NCBI GenBank assembly: GCA_948470475.1
Contig: OX419341.1
Span: forward strand, 2,710,084 to 2,774,083
Direction: 5' to 3'
Length of the DNA stretch: 64,000 nucleotides
Source of the DNA: Galaxea fascicularis
Taxonomy: Eukaryota; Cnidaria; Anthozoa; Scleractinia; Euphylliidae
Position numbers and translations under genes: made by a program. The notes beneath the pieces were generated by a model. That model saw only the letters and a program-made list of their open reading frames with translations. It was not told the DNA's origin and ran no database searches. Positions 39,001-49,600 of the stretch are shown here, piece by piece (positions within the stretch are counted from its first letter, which is position 1; every line of letters starts with the position of its first letter).

Positions 39001-40457
39001 TTTATTATTATTATTACAGAGTCAGAAACAAGATATCTGAGTCTTGAGCCTTCAGCTGCCATGAATGGAGGGTTTGTCGCTCTCCTCAAGAGACAGGTAA
39101 ATGATCACTTGCAGTTATCCGTTGCATTAGAGCGTCCAAAGTAATAAGCGTTTGCTTTGGTTTTGCCTTACTTCACTCTGTGATTGGTTGAAAAAACTCG
39201 CGCCACTTTCTCAGCCAATGAGAAGCAAAACCAAACCCAATCCCTAGTTGCACACGCGCATTTTCCCGCGCCTGGCGCCGGTTGCATGTAATTACTTCGA
39301 ATTCTAATTGGTTCACTGAACTGTCTTCGTCTGTTGTGATAACAAGTTCTCGCTTGCGTTTATTTCGGTTTTGGTGTACACAAACAAACAAACATTTCAG
39401 TAACGAAACAAACAAAGCAAAGGCAAAAGTGGAGCTATTAAGGATACGGAACCGAGTTTTTGTTGTTGTTGTTTTTTTTCACGACTGTTCATTGGTTTGT
39501 AGCATCTTACCGCGAGTAGCGGTTGCCTCAAGAAATCTTGCGGGGCCGTGTTATCGTTACTAACACGTGAACTATATTTAGGGCCCGATTACATGGCGAA
39601 TTTCAGCCCGGTTAACCGGGCTGAAACTTCAGCCCGGCTTCTGAAACAAATCCTCTTAAAATCAAATTGTCGATTACATGGCGAGGAATTCAGCCCGGGG
39701 CGCAATTCAGCCCGGGCTGAAAATCCTAGCCCGGTTTGCTCAAACCGGGCTAGGATTTTGAGCCCGGGCAAACGGGCCAGAAAATCTGAAAAAATCTCAT
39801 GTAATCGAAACGGAATTTCAGCCCGGGCTGAATAGTGAGCTTGGACATGCGCAGTGATTTTGTTTTCCAGGAAACAAGAATGCTGCTGCTAGTAGGAATT
39901 CGAAGGAAAAGCTAATATTTCAGCCCGGGCTGAAGTTCGTCATGTAATCGCTGACATTTCAGCCCGGGCTGAAATTCGCCATGTAATCGAGCCCTTAGTA
40001 CAATAGGGTTAATAGCATAACCTTGTCCGAAAGAGGTGATTCGCTCCTGCTCTGACACAACTTTTCCCTGTGTTTGTTGTTTTTTTTTTTGCAGAAACCA
40101 GTAGAAACAGCACAAGAGGTCCTCGAACGAGCCGCTAAGAAAGGTTTAGTGAAACCTAAAGCCAAAACCACCCGGGCGAGTAGCCCCAGAGAAAAACCAA
40201 AACCCCCCCGCGCTCAAGCGGACATGGCACGTCTTCGTATCAAGGACACTCCCGGTGGTAACTTATCGGATAGCGAGGGGGACCGGAATTCGTTGCAGGT
40301 AGCGGACAAGAAAAAGTCCCGAAGTTGGCACGGTTCTGCCGAAGATGTCGCGGAGCCGAGTACGAACGATGTCGACTCGTCAATTCCGAAACCTTCCGAA
40401 AGCGCACCGAAAAAGTCGGGGAAAAAGACGGCTCAACCAAAGCCGTTTATGTTTTAA
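33023..40457 (+). CDS. NSUN7: NSUN7-like RNA m5C methyltransferase family protein
   Basis: Spliced gene, 10 exons, 692 aa. Exons: 33023-33320, 34238-34296, 34974-35495, 36083-36236, 36563-36583, 36747-36866, 37440-37630, 38091-38364, 39020-39096, 40095-40457; all frame-consistent. Length is close to vertebrate NSUN7 (about 700 aa). Seen: a basic Ser-rich N-terminus, ERRRAYSLAFGAKRYESVLDD (about 86-106, split here by an intron), QQPVYARVNTWKAT, the SAM-binding-like motif APGNMTAHL (about 350), KKVRIIVVNVPCSKSG (motif IV, Cys about 422), FPQAQAIVYITRS (motif VI region, Arg about 484), and YLSLEPSAAMNGGFVALLKR. The tail from exon 10 is disordered, Lys/Pro/Ser-rich. Known: Rsm/NSUN enzymes use a motif VI cysteine as nucleophile and a motif IV cysteine for release. 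Inferred: retained SAM-binding-like fold but impaired or altered catalysis. The start at 33023 is preferred over the upstream in-frame ATG at 32855, whose extension is not protein-like. Confidence 0.88.
34512..34669. repeat. 70 bp perfect inverted repeat in NSUN7 intron 2
   Basis: Arms 34512-34581 and 34600-34669 are exact reverse complements (70 of 70), separated by an 18 nt loop. The arms start CAATAGGCCATATTCG and include GCGGGGGAAT next to the loop. There is no target duplication in the immediate flanks and no coding frame. Confidence 0.95.
36563..36583 (+). CDS. NSUN7: 21-nt NSUN7 microexon
   Basis: Acceptor GAATTTAG, then 21 nt, then donor GTACGT. With the split codons on both sides it gives GYDNMAPG and completes the APG of the SAM motif with the next exon (NMTAHL). 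Skipping it would stay in frame but remove the motif. Confidence 0.75.
37020..37386. mobile_element. MITE with TTA target duplication (PIF/Harbinger-like)
   Basis: 367 bp in NSUN7 intron 6. Ends AGCCCTGGCCAAACGGACTC and GAGTCCGTTTGGCCAGGGCT are perfect inverted repeats, extending about 8 bp further inward. It is flanked by TTA at 37017-37019 and 37387-37389. The inside is built of CAAGTTG/CGCAAGT repeats in both orientations. It sits about 50 bp before the exon 7 acceptor. Confidence 0.85.
39127..39315 (-). repeat. CCAAT-rich dispersed repeat, copy 2
   Basis: Reverse-complement copy of 24000-24205, in NSUN7 intron 9. The alignment runs from the AGCAAACGC end through CGCCGGTTGCATGTAATTAC. Confidence 0.7.
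39581..39994. mobile_element. MITE with TTA target duplication and internal palindromes
   Basis: 414 bp in NSUN7 intron 9. The ends, GGGCCCGATTACATGGCGAA and its mirror TTCGCCATGTAATCGAGCCC, differ at one base. TTA flanks both sides (39578-39580 and 39995-39997). The inside repeats the 13 bp near-palindrome CAGCCCGGGCTGA four times, plus several half-copies. TTA duplication fits PIF/Harbinger-type transposition. Confidence 0.85.
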
Positions 40458-40917
40458 TTTGTTTTAGGTGTCGATACAAACCATATTGTGAGGAGAAGAA
40501 GAGGAATTTTAGTGTTAGATAGTGTGGTTTTGTCTAGGAATGACAATATAATTTAATTTTCTTTTTATGTTCGGCGATTTTAACGGTGCATCTCCAAATG
40601 AAACTTCGCAGTTTGATATTTAATATTTGCATTTTGTCCCAAACTTTGAACACTTTGAACGACTCTCAAACGCTTTACTCAATAGTCTGATTTAATTGAG
40701 CATAGTGTAGGATTTCATCCACAGACTCAAGTTTTTGAACCACCTTGTACAGTTTGCTCAACGGCAGCGCAACATAGTACTGTTGAATATCTTTCCATTT
40801 AAATGTAGTGGTTACACCGAAGGACATTGCCATACGTTTGAGTTTTAAGATTGTGTATATTTAACACTTTTTACTCCCAGAAATGATTAGCATGTAGCGT
40901 CTCCTTAAAATCAGGGT

Positions 40918-41213
40918 TCACACGCGCCTTGAAAGTCCTTGAAAGTCCTTGAATTTAAAAATAAAGATTCAAGGCCTTTAGAGTCCTTGAAAATTGCAGT
41001 CGGTCCTTGAAATTTGTAGCCAATTTTACTCAACAAAGCTTCACAAGTGTCTGAGACGAAAAGTGGCGTACTCTCTACTTCGAGCATCTGATGTGGCATT
41101 ATATTGGCTTGATTTTGCCCCTCTTGGAGTCCTTGAAAAATGGAAAAATGTGTCCTTGAAAGGCCTTGAAAAGTCCTTGAATTTTTGGTCGAAAAAGTGC
41201 GCGAACCCTGTTA
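40918..41213. mobile_element. hAT-like MITE with CAGGGTTC ends
   Basis: The left end is CAGGGTTCACACGCG and the right end is GCGCGAACCCTG. Both arms carry repeated CCTTGAAA/GTCCTTGAA units. The flanks TTAAAAT and TTATAAT are similar but not a clean 8 bp duplication. Ends starting CAGGG are typical of hAT-derived MITEs. Confidence 0.65.
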
Positions 41214-43955
41214 TAATATCAATACATTTTCCAGCAGACAGGTGATTAGAATAGACAAATTTATCAGCCAAAGGGTGTTATCTTGATATAACCCCAACGT
41301 CTTGTAACTACTATATATAAGGAACTGTCTAGTAGCTAGAAAGGAGAATTAATGATCAGATCTTGGGAGTTAAAAGGTTAAAACTTGATCTCTTCCCTTG
41401 GTGAGCCCATTATACGCTACTGGTTTGAAGCGCAGTATGATTGTAGGAAAAAAACATCCCGAATTCGGCGTTCAAAAGCGAAAAGCTGTGAATTAATTGT
41501 GAAGCACATCTCGCGGGCTTCTTCAAGACAGGAGATCGAGAAGGTATTTATTTAGACTCTCTAGGTGAGAATTTTGTATATTTTTGGAAAATTAAAAGTT
41601 TGTGATATTAAAAAGATATCTGTTTTTCGCTGTATCGTTTAAAGTTTGAAGACAGCTCTGTCATGATTGGTTAATAAATAACGCATGTGCCGCGTGTTGA
41701 GAACCTCGTGACAGACCCGTGGTTAGCGAAGTGAATAAAAAACATTTAATGTGAAAACATCCCACGTGCTGTGAAGCTTATATAAAAACCTTGAAAAACA
41801 TTTTGGCTAATGAGTTTCGAGTTGTTTGTCCGGTTCTGTTCGTCAAATCTGAGAGAAAACCCTTATCAAGACTCAGAATATTACAATCAATAAATTGATT
41901 TCTACTGATAAAAAAATCGTGTTACCAGTGATTCTTTTAAAATCTAGAAACAAACAAAAGAAAGCCAATTGTGGCCTTTATTTTTTTCTTCTTTCCTATT
42001 TCGTTCCCTTTTCTCCTCTCCTTTTTCAGGCTTCCCGTTATATAGGGAATGTTGTGTTTGCTGAAAGCAAACTGGCCGGCAACAGTTACCTTCTTCGGAA
42101 AGTCAAAATCAAATATTTCAGAAAATTTACTTGAAAGAAATGGTATTTACCGACGTTGAAGCAGCAAAGAGTTAAAGTTTGCAAATGTTCTAAACAACAG
42201 CGAGTAAAATGAATGCAAAGCATTGCTTGAATTGTCCATGCCACCAACAATTCACATGTGATCTACTCTCAATAAATATTTTTCTCTCATCCAGTAACCG
42301 TGCAGCAATCATAACATATTGATTTAAAACTTTGTAATCTGACACCATTTTTTCGCTATCTCTACCCCTCGGAATCTCTGACAAGCCCCCACGAGGCCCA
42401 AGCTAAGATAAAGTGAATTGCGAAACCGGGGAAACTCAGCTTCAAGCATTTAACTTTTCGTAACTCAGAATCGGAGCTAAACGCTGCACCGCTGAACATT
42501 TAGCAATTAAGTATGATATTTTGGATGCCATACTTAATCAGTTAAATGTCTTCACCTTGTTACAAAAACACAGACCTCTTGACGCGACATGACCGTTGGT
42601 AAATTAATGCCCACACTTCATATCGGCTTTAAGATGTTCCGGGGGAAGAGACGCGAGAGCAGTTGGGTATTACCTGGAATGTTTCGTAACCTTAGGCGTA
42701 AACTGGGTCCAAAACCCTTTTTTTTTTTAAACTATTTTGAAAGCTGAAAAAAAATATTTCTTCTTCTCCAGGAAGGAGAAGGCGAAGTATATTACCTGTT
42801 TTGACCCCGGAAAAAAGCTTCAACAAATTTCAAACATGCCCTCTGGGTAAAAGCACATTCCCCCCGCCTCCCCTCCCCCACTCAAAAGGCCAACCCCGTT
42901 CACGTCGCTCCGATAGTCGAGATAAAAATGTCTGGTATTCCCAGGCAAATACTGTACTGAGCGTGTGACTTTTTCCTTAATTTTATTTCAAGTTATATTT
43001 GCCCGTCCATCAGTTAGACAATTCCACAATTAATCCGCTTTCCCTTGCCCGTGATTCGCCAGACCACCACTAAAATCGTTTACGCTAGTTTTAAAATATT
43101 AATGCTTCTATTTGCCTGGGGGCAAAACACGCATTTAGACCAAAACATTGGTGGGCATCTCTCGTGACTTTATCCGCGCTCAAAGCAGAGCGTTAACTTT
43201 GATCCTTATTGTTTACAATGAAGGGCAAGACACTGTGAATACGACTGTCGTAAAATTGTACGCATTTTTAGGACATTTGGGTTTTCTCCGTTTTAATGTG
43301 CAATGGAGTCTTTTGGCGACGTTGTTTGCATCAATCGTGAAGGAGATTTTAAGGTGGACTTCATTGGTGACCCACAGATGACGAAGCATGTGAGCACAGG
43401 TTGGCCAGTATAAATTTATATCTTTGTTTAGTTTACCTTTATCTCGTTTTTTTATAGACTCATACATGTGTTCTAAATTTTCCAAAATCTCAGATACTAC
43501 AGCGCTTAAGTTTTTTCTACTTCTTAATATTGACCATTTAGTTGCAGATACCCACTCTGCCGATCGAAATTGCCTTTTCTATTGAAACAACAACAATAAA
43601 ATCAGCGGTATATAGACGTCAGATTTCGCTCCACGGGACATAAATTCAATACTTGTGAAGATAACATCAAATAAAATGAAACCTATAAGCTATATATAGA
43701 GGGAAAAAGACACAGTGTAATAAATAAGACGATGTTGTTTTTTCCGCAAAAGATCTTCGGTCAGAACCATGACTAGAAATAAAGGGAAAAAGAAAAAGAT
43801 AACTAAGTGACCTCTTTCCTCGACCTTGCAACTGCAAAATTAAACACTGAGTGTGAAACTGGTTTGCCGGGGGGCTTACCAACTCCTCTGCCGAAATCAA
43901 TATACTGTTCACACCACGCTTTTGTTGCGACTGTTTGTATGTCCTTATATGCCCT

Positions 43956-44345
43956 TTAAATGAATTCAAACAAATCCCATTTTAAATAAAATCTGAAAAC
44001 GGTATTCAGTTTCCTGCTAAGAATCCCCGTTGGCAAATGTCTAGGCTGATAAGGAAAATATGACAGCGATCTTGTCCCTAGAGAAGGGGGCGGACCAAGT
44101 TGAAGTGTTTTGTTTTTAACTTCATTTGCTTCACTTATACCAGACGATGTTTTTTTATACATATAATGCTTTGGCTTCCCATTCGATCCAAACTTCCCAG
44201 CTAAATGCTCCTCTTTACCGGCTCGGTTCCCTGAACTCCTAAAGTCATTGTCAAAGCTCGAGTAGCGATACCCTTTCTTGTGTGTATTTTTTAATTCAAC
44301 ATGCCGTTCGCCCAAACCCTTTGTTTTCTTCCAACATCCTGCTGT
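43956..44345 (-). CDS. Unidentified minus-strand exon candidate
   Basis: A minus-strand acceptor with a good pyrimidine tract (CTGCTCACTCTTGTAG) precedes an open frame of about 130 codons ending at 43956. The peptide includes GKFGSNGKPKHYMYKK and LGPPPSLGTRSLSY, which looks less random than neighbouring frames. I do not recognise a domain and have no linked upstream exon, although a minus-strand ATG frame lies near 45785. It may be chance. Confidence 0.15.
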   Translation of the reverse strand, partial: TAGCWKKTKGLGERHVELKNTHKKGYRYSSFDNDFRSSGNRAGKEEHLAGKFGSNGKPKHYMYKKTSSGISEANEVKNKTLQLGPPPSLGTRSLSYFPYQPRHLPTGILSRKLNTVFRFYLKWDLFEFI

Positions 44346-46673
44346 CTACAAGAGTGAGCAGAAATTTTACATTTTTTTGTTCAATTGACAGACACTTAAC
44401 CTTTCTGTTAATTCGACATTTGGTGTCACGTGACACAGATGGCTGGCGCGCTCGCCCAATTCTATTGTTTTATCCTGTTGGCAAGGTCACTTACTGTCAG
44501 TTGTCAAATTTTTGTCCTTGGCTTCGAGAAGAAAGCCTATCGGAACGGCAGCGTACCGTCGCACAATCAGTGATACCAGTCCTCAGACCATGCAGTCAAT
44601 ATTTCCAGATTGCCAGGACATGTATCCCTTTCCTTGTAGTCGGAAAAGCAGGCCAAAAATTTGAAACTGGTACGGTACGAATCTCGCTTAGCTGTTGGAA
44701 TCATGGTTCGCACTCTGGGCTATCCATGCAAGAAGGGGCTATTAGTGACTTATTGTTTTCCTAGTATCACTAGAAAGTGTAGTTTACTGGGAGTAAAATA
44801 ACTCCCCCTCCCCCTAGAACCCCCCTGGACTTTGTTTAACAGGGGTCACCCAGCAGTTCATAAGGTCATTGAATGATGATTTCACAGTGCTCTGAGAACA
44901 AAATTTTCTGGTGTCACTGATCTCTTTTAGATTATTTTTAAGTTTACCGGCCCTCAAGTGATTTAAGATGTTATGCAGTGACGGAGAATCGGTTTTCGCT
45001 CTCCTCAGTTCACTAGATAGGTCTACACTGTCAAATTAATCCATGGTAGGAAAGAGAACTAACGCGGCTTACATACCCCGTTCGGAACATCTCCCAACAC
45101 TTCTTTTGAAACAAATATATTCGACTTTCATATCTATATTGATCTTAGTTTTGAAATGAATAAAGCGGATTACTTCAAAGGAAGTGTACAGAATGGGTTT
45201 TTAGCTGTTTTTATTGCCGACGGTTGATCCCTTGGAAAACGAGCGAGTGAGCATAGCGAACGAGTTTCAGTACATGCGTACAACAAAAATGTAAAGAGAT
45301 ATACAGTTCTATCACGCGTAAAATATAGAAAATACAGAATTCTATTTGGAGCGTTTATGATTTAAAACTCTTGCTTTACATGTATATGAAATAGAATGAC
45401 TTGAGTTATTCACCTGCCTCATAAACGTTGGAGACCTTTCGTATATGCGGCATTACATTGAACTAATCAATTTGTTTTGCTGTTTCAGATTTTTTTGAAG
45501 GGATCCCGCTTGAAAGTTCAGGAAAGTTTCGTTTATCATCTTTTTGGATAGGCCTATGTACAACTTGAGTTAAATTAGTGGGCATGAATTCAAAAAGTGA
45601 AGACTGGATCATGAAAAAAATTGAACTAAGTTTTAACTGATGCGTTGTATTTCTGTTTTCATCCAGATTAACCACGTCTAGAGAAGCCTTGTCGGCTTGC
45701 GCAGTTATAATGACCAGGCCTTTTCTTCGTAAACACCTCCGCAATGAGGAGGCTTTGTCGTTATTGTGTGGTTGAAATCTTCCATAATTTTCTCTTATTT
45801 TGCAAGTGAGGAGCCTTCAAATTCATAAATTCATTATATGTTATAATGCATCCTTTGATGCTTTCAATTTCGGCAAGCACGAATACAGATGTGTAAAGTG
45901 ATTGATAGAAACAACACAAATTTTTGCTCACGTTTCTCAACTGTAAGCCTTTATTTGTATCTCGAATGCCAGAACTTTGTCTGTTTACTTAAGGTTTATT
46001 ATTTTCAAATTTAGTCGGCTATCAACAGACCCAACACCGTAACAAAAAATTTCAGTCGAAGTTCTTGGAAATCCAATGTTCCAAAAAATCATTGAGAATG
46101 ATGAAAGATAAAACTATGGAAGATATAATAAAAGAGGAAATCTAGGAATTATAGTGCTTTTGATAATGTGACACGTCTGACGTCAAGTTTATGGTTTTAG
46201 AATAAAGTTCATTTGGATTTTTGCGAAATGGATCAATAGAAATCCCCAATAATTGTGAAATATATATTTCTTGCTTTCAATGGAAGCGAGGCGAGCGATG
46301 ACGTCACGCTAGGTTTGGAGTTTCTTATTTCCTGCCTGAAATCCTATCGTCTAGTCTGCATTCAAAATACCCATGGTGGGGACTTATTTTCTTCAAGCTC
46401 ATCAAAGATGCAAGACACAGCCTTTTCGACCCACCATGTGAAATCTACTGTGTTGTGAACGATCGGAAAGGCTACCGAATTTTTATTTTTGTTGGCCTAT
46501 TATGTCCCAGTTTAAGGTCGAAAAAGGTACGAGTTGTGCTCTCACAGGCGAGCCATTTCTGATTCATATCGAATTGATTGCATCGTTTCTTCTCGACGAG
46601 AGCGGTTTGTTGTGGCTGAAATTTAAATGAAACTCCCCGGCTCATTTTGTGTATGGTTTCTTCTGTTCCCCAG

Positions 46674-49600
46674 TCACTAAAGTAAAAGCACTGACGGATT
46701 TGTCGGACAAAGCTAAAGTTGGCGAGAAAGTCGAAACCACTGCCAAGCGAAGTCGAGGAAGTTTTGCGACAGGAACCGAACGCCCAACGTCATCAAGTGG
46801 ACGACAAACCTCGGTGAAGGTAGGTTAAAACTGTCGAGAAACCGATGTCAGTCGTTGTCTGTGTTTTGTTTGCAATCGACAAAGGTAGAATTCTCAGGTT
46901 TTGTGTGTAAATGACTTTCGAACCAAACCTTTTATGTCGAGTGGTCGAGCTTAGTTTTGAATTTTTCGATGTCGAAATCTTCGATCGATCTGTCATTACT
47001 GAATATATTTATCCTCAACACTAAGTGTGCCAGTTTTTACCGGTGATTTCCATTCATGGCTCACTATGAGTTGTGCTCAGAAAGTGCATTGTCTTCGGAT
47101 GAAAGGTTTTTAATTCGTTTTTATCGCGCCGATGCAGTGAGATGTTCCCCCAAACTATGACGGATATTTTGTCATTTGTAAAGGAATTCTGGTTTGCTGT
47201 GAGAGATTTCGGAGATAAACCTTGGTAGAAATCTGCTTTATGTGGGAGGGAAATTTGACCAGATTTTGCGTCCTTGTGCGTTAATACTGCTTGATTAAAC
47301 AACACTTTCTTTCGTACTGCAAAGCTCCGCTTTAAACATTCAAACTTATTTCCGAAAAAGTGTGGATAAATTATAATTTCTGTATAAGCTCATGTCTTCT
47401 GGACTCCAACAAGAATTTTAATTACCAACTAACTTTTTAAAATCATTTTTCTCTCAGACGAAAATAACTTCACTTTTTGAAATGTTTGATTTTCCAATTT
47501 ACCCGTGTTGACAATTTGTCTGTCTCAATAGATCGCATTTAAATAAAATTCGTTTCTCTCAAACTGTGACTGACAAACCTTTTAAAAATACTGGTCACGT
47601 TTCTTTGTTTTGATCTCTGCATAATGTAGAAATCATCTAAATTCAATCGTAAATAATACTGTTCTCAAGTTCTACAAGATTTCCTCTTTACAAGCTCTTT
47701 TGCTGAACTCAACTTATGTTTGGGTGCATCGCAAATTGGAAACTAATTTCCTTGAGGGCGATTGTAAAGGTATCTGTGTGATATGTTCAAATAAAATGAA
47801 TAACTTGAACAATATTGAATTTTATATTGACCTGGAAGTGTACATTTCCATATAAAATCACAGTCATATAAAAGTGTCAAATAAATTCACTATACAGTTG
47901 TACTACATTGGTTTCTTCTCTGTGGTGTTAACATTTGTTGTGTTGGTCAGTTTAGACCCTGGCTTGTATTTTGTTCGTGTTGCATAATTTTTAAGAAGTC
48001 AAAATAAAATTAAATTTTCTGTTCTCATGACTTTGCCCTTATGGAGCAGAGCAGAATTTTGCTGGAACAAAAGATTAGTAACTTTTTTTTAATGATCTTA
48101 TCTAGTAGCTATATAGTGTTTAGAAACCTATATTTTAATTTTTTAGCATTGGCAAGACAAACTAACTTTATTCTAAGGTGTGCAGGAAACATTTTTTATT
48201 TATTTTGTTACAATTCTAATGTTTTAAGTTAATTTTTCTACTTATTTTTATTAGGAAACTAGTGGTACATATGCACTCTTTTTTATAAGAACACTGAGGC
48301 TGAGTATAAAATTATATTCTATATATAAGGCTAAAAGGTTAAGAAAACAATGGTTAAAAATTAATGTTTAAACCAAACGTTTTCGGCTGTGTGCCATCAT
48401 CAGGGTGGCACATGTTTCCGGCACACAGCTGAAAACGTTTAGTTTACACATTTTAATTTGTAACCTGTGATTTCTTCACCTTTTAGCCTTGTATATAGAA
48501 TATATCTTGCTAAGCGAACATTATGGACACTGAGGCTGAGATTTGCCAACATTTTAAGAACATGCTAAGAACATACCCAGGTTGAGAGTCAGTTAAGATT
48601 GATCTTTATTTTGCATATTTATTTTTGTTGTATTGGGAACCGCTGTGTTCAGTGCTTTTTGTAAAGCAAAATTTACTAAGAGTTGGTTTGCGCTATGTCC
48701 TTGTCACTTGTTGGGAACATCAGAGGAAGCTACACAAGCCAGTGCAAGCAACTTGATGCCACATTACAGCAAACAATGCTTTGTAACTTAAGAAGATCTT
48801 AATTAAGAATGTTTCAGGCCCAAATCGCTAAAAAATAACAAAGTTCAGCCTCAGTTCCTAAATTTGACGTTCTTATAAAAAAAGTGTGTATAATTGCTAG
48901 ATGAACTTGACACAGAAAGAAAGGTGTTTTTTTTCATCATTATTGGTACTGTCATTATTATATAGAAATATGATTGATTTGGAAGAAATGAAAGTAACTG
49001 TGGCAATAGACCATTACCTTGTGCCAATTTAAGCTTTTACATGGGCCACTTTTAGTTCGCCTCTGCCTCTGCTTTAATAGAGTCCTCTTTCATAATGGTG
49101 GCCAAATAAAATTTTCTTTTGTTTTAATGCTGATAAGCCTTTCTAACCTCGCTGCTATGTGCAAAATACAAAAGAATGTTTGCGCTAAAATGAGGCCAGT
49201 AAGTCTAATTAACATAGATACGAAAGAATACTATCATTGGCAGCCATTATGAAAGTGGTCTATGTCTCGTAAGTGTGAATCAGTGTTTTCTTTATTTACT
49301 ACTTTGACACCAAATATCTCAAGATTAAATGCCTGGTTATTATTATTATTAGCCTGTGAGCAACCTCTTCGGGGCAGTCTGGTGGAGGGGCGGGAAAAGG
49401 AGAGCTTGCAACTACGTCTCTGTAATTTGAATATCCACCTCCAATTCCTGTTTGGCTTCCCATTGACTGAGCTGTCAGATTTTCACCAATCAGTGTCAAG
49501 GGGAAATGATTGTGAAATGTAAACTAACCTTGAAAAACATGTTACGTCATTACTAATGTCATCTCCACCAATCAGGATTTTGCATTGAAAAATTTGATGA

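Larger units (their letters stand above)
40458..46673. other. Stretch between NSUN7 and the first placed Fe65-like exon
   Basis: Holds the NSUN7 3' UTR, the hAT-like MITE at 40918-41213, a weak minus-strand exon candidate (43956-44345) and possibly the first exon(s) of the Fe65-like gene (candidate at 43303). I see nothing else supportable. Confidence 0.5.
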
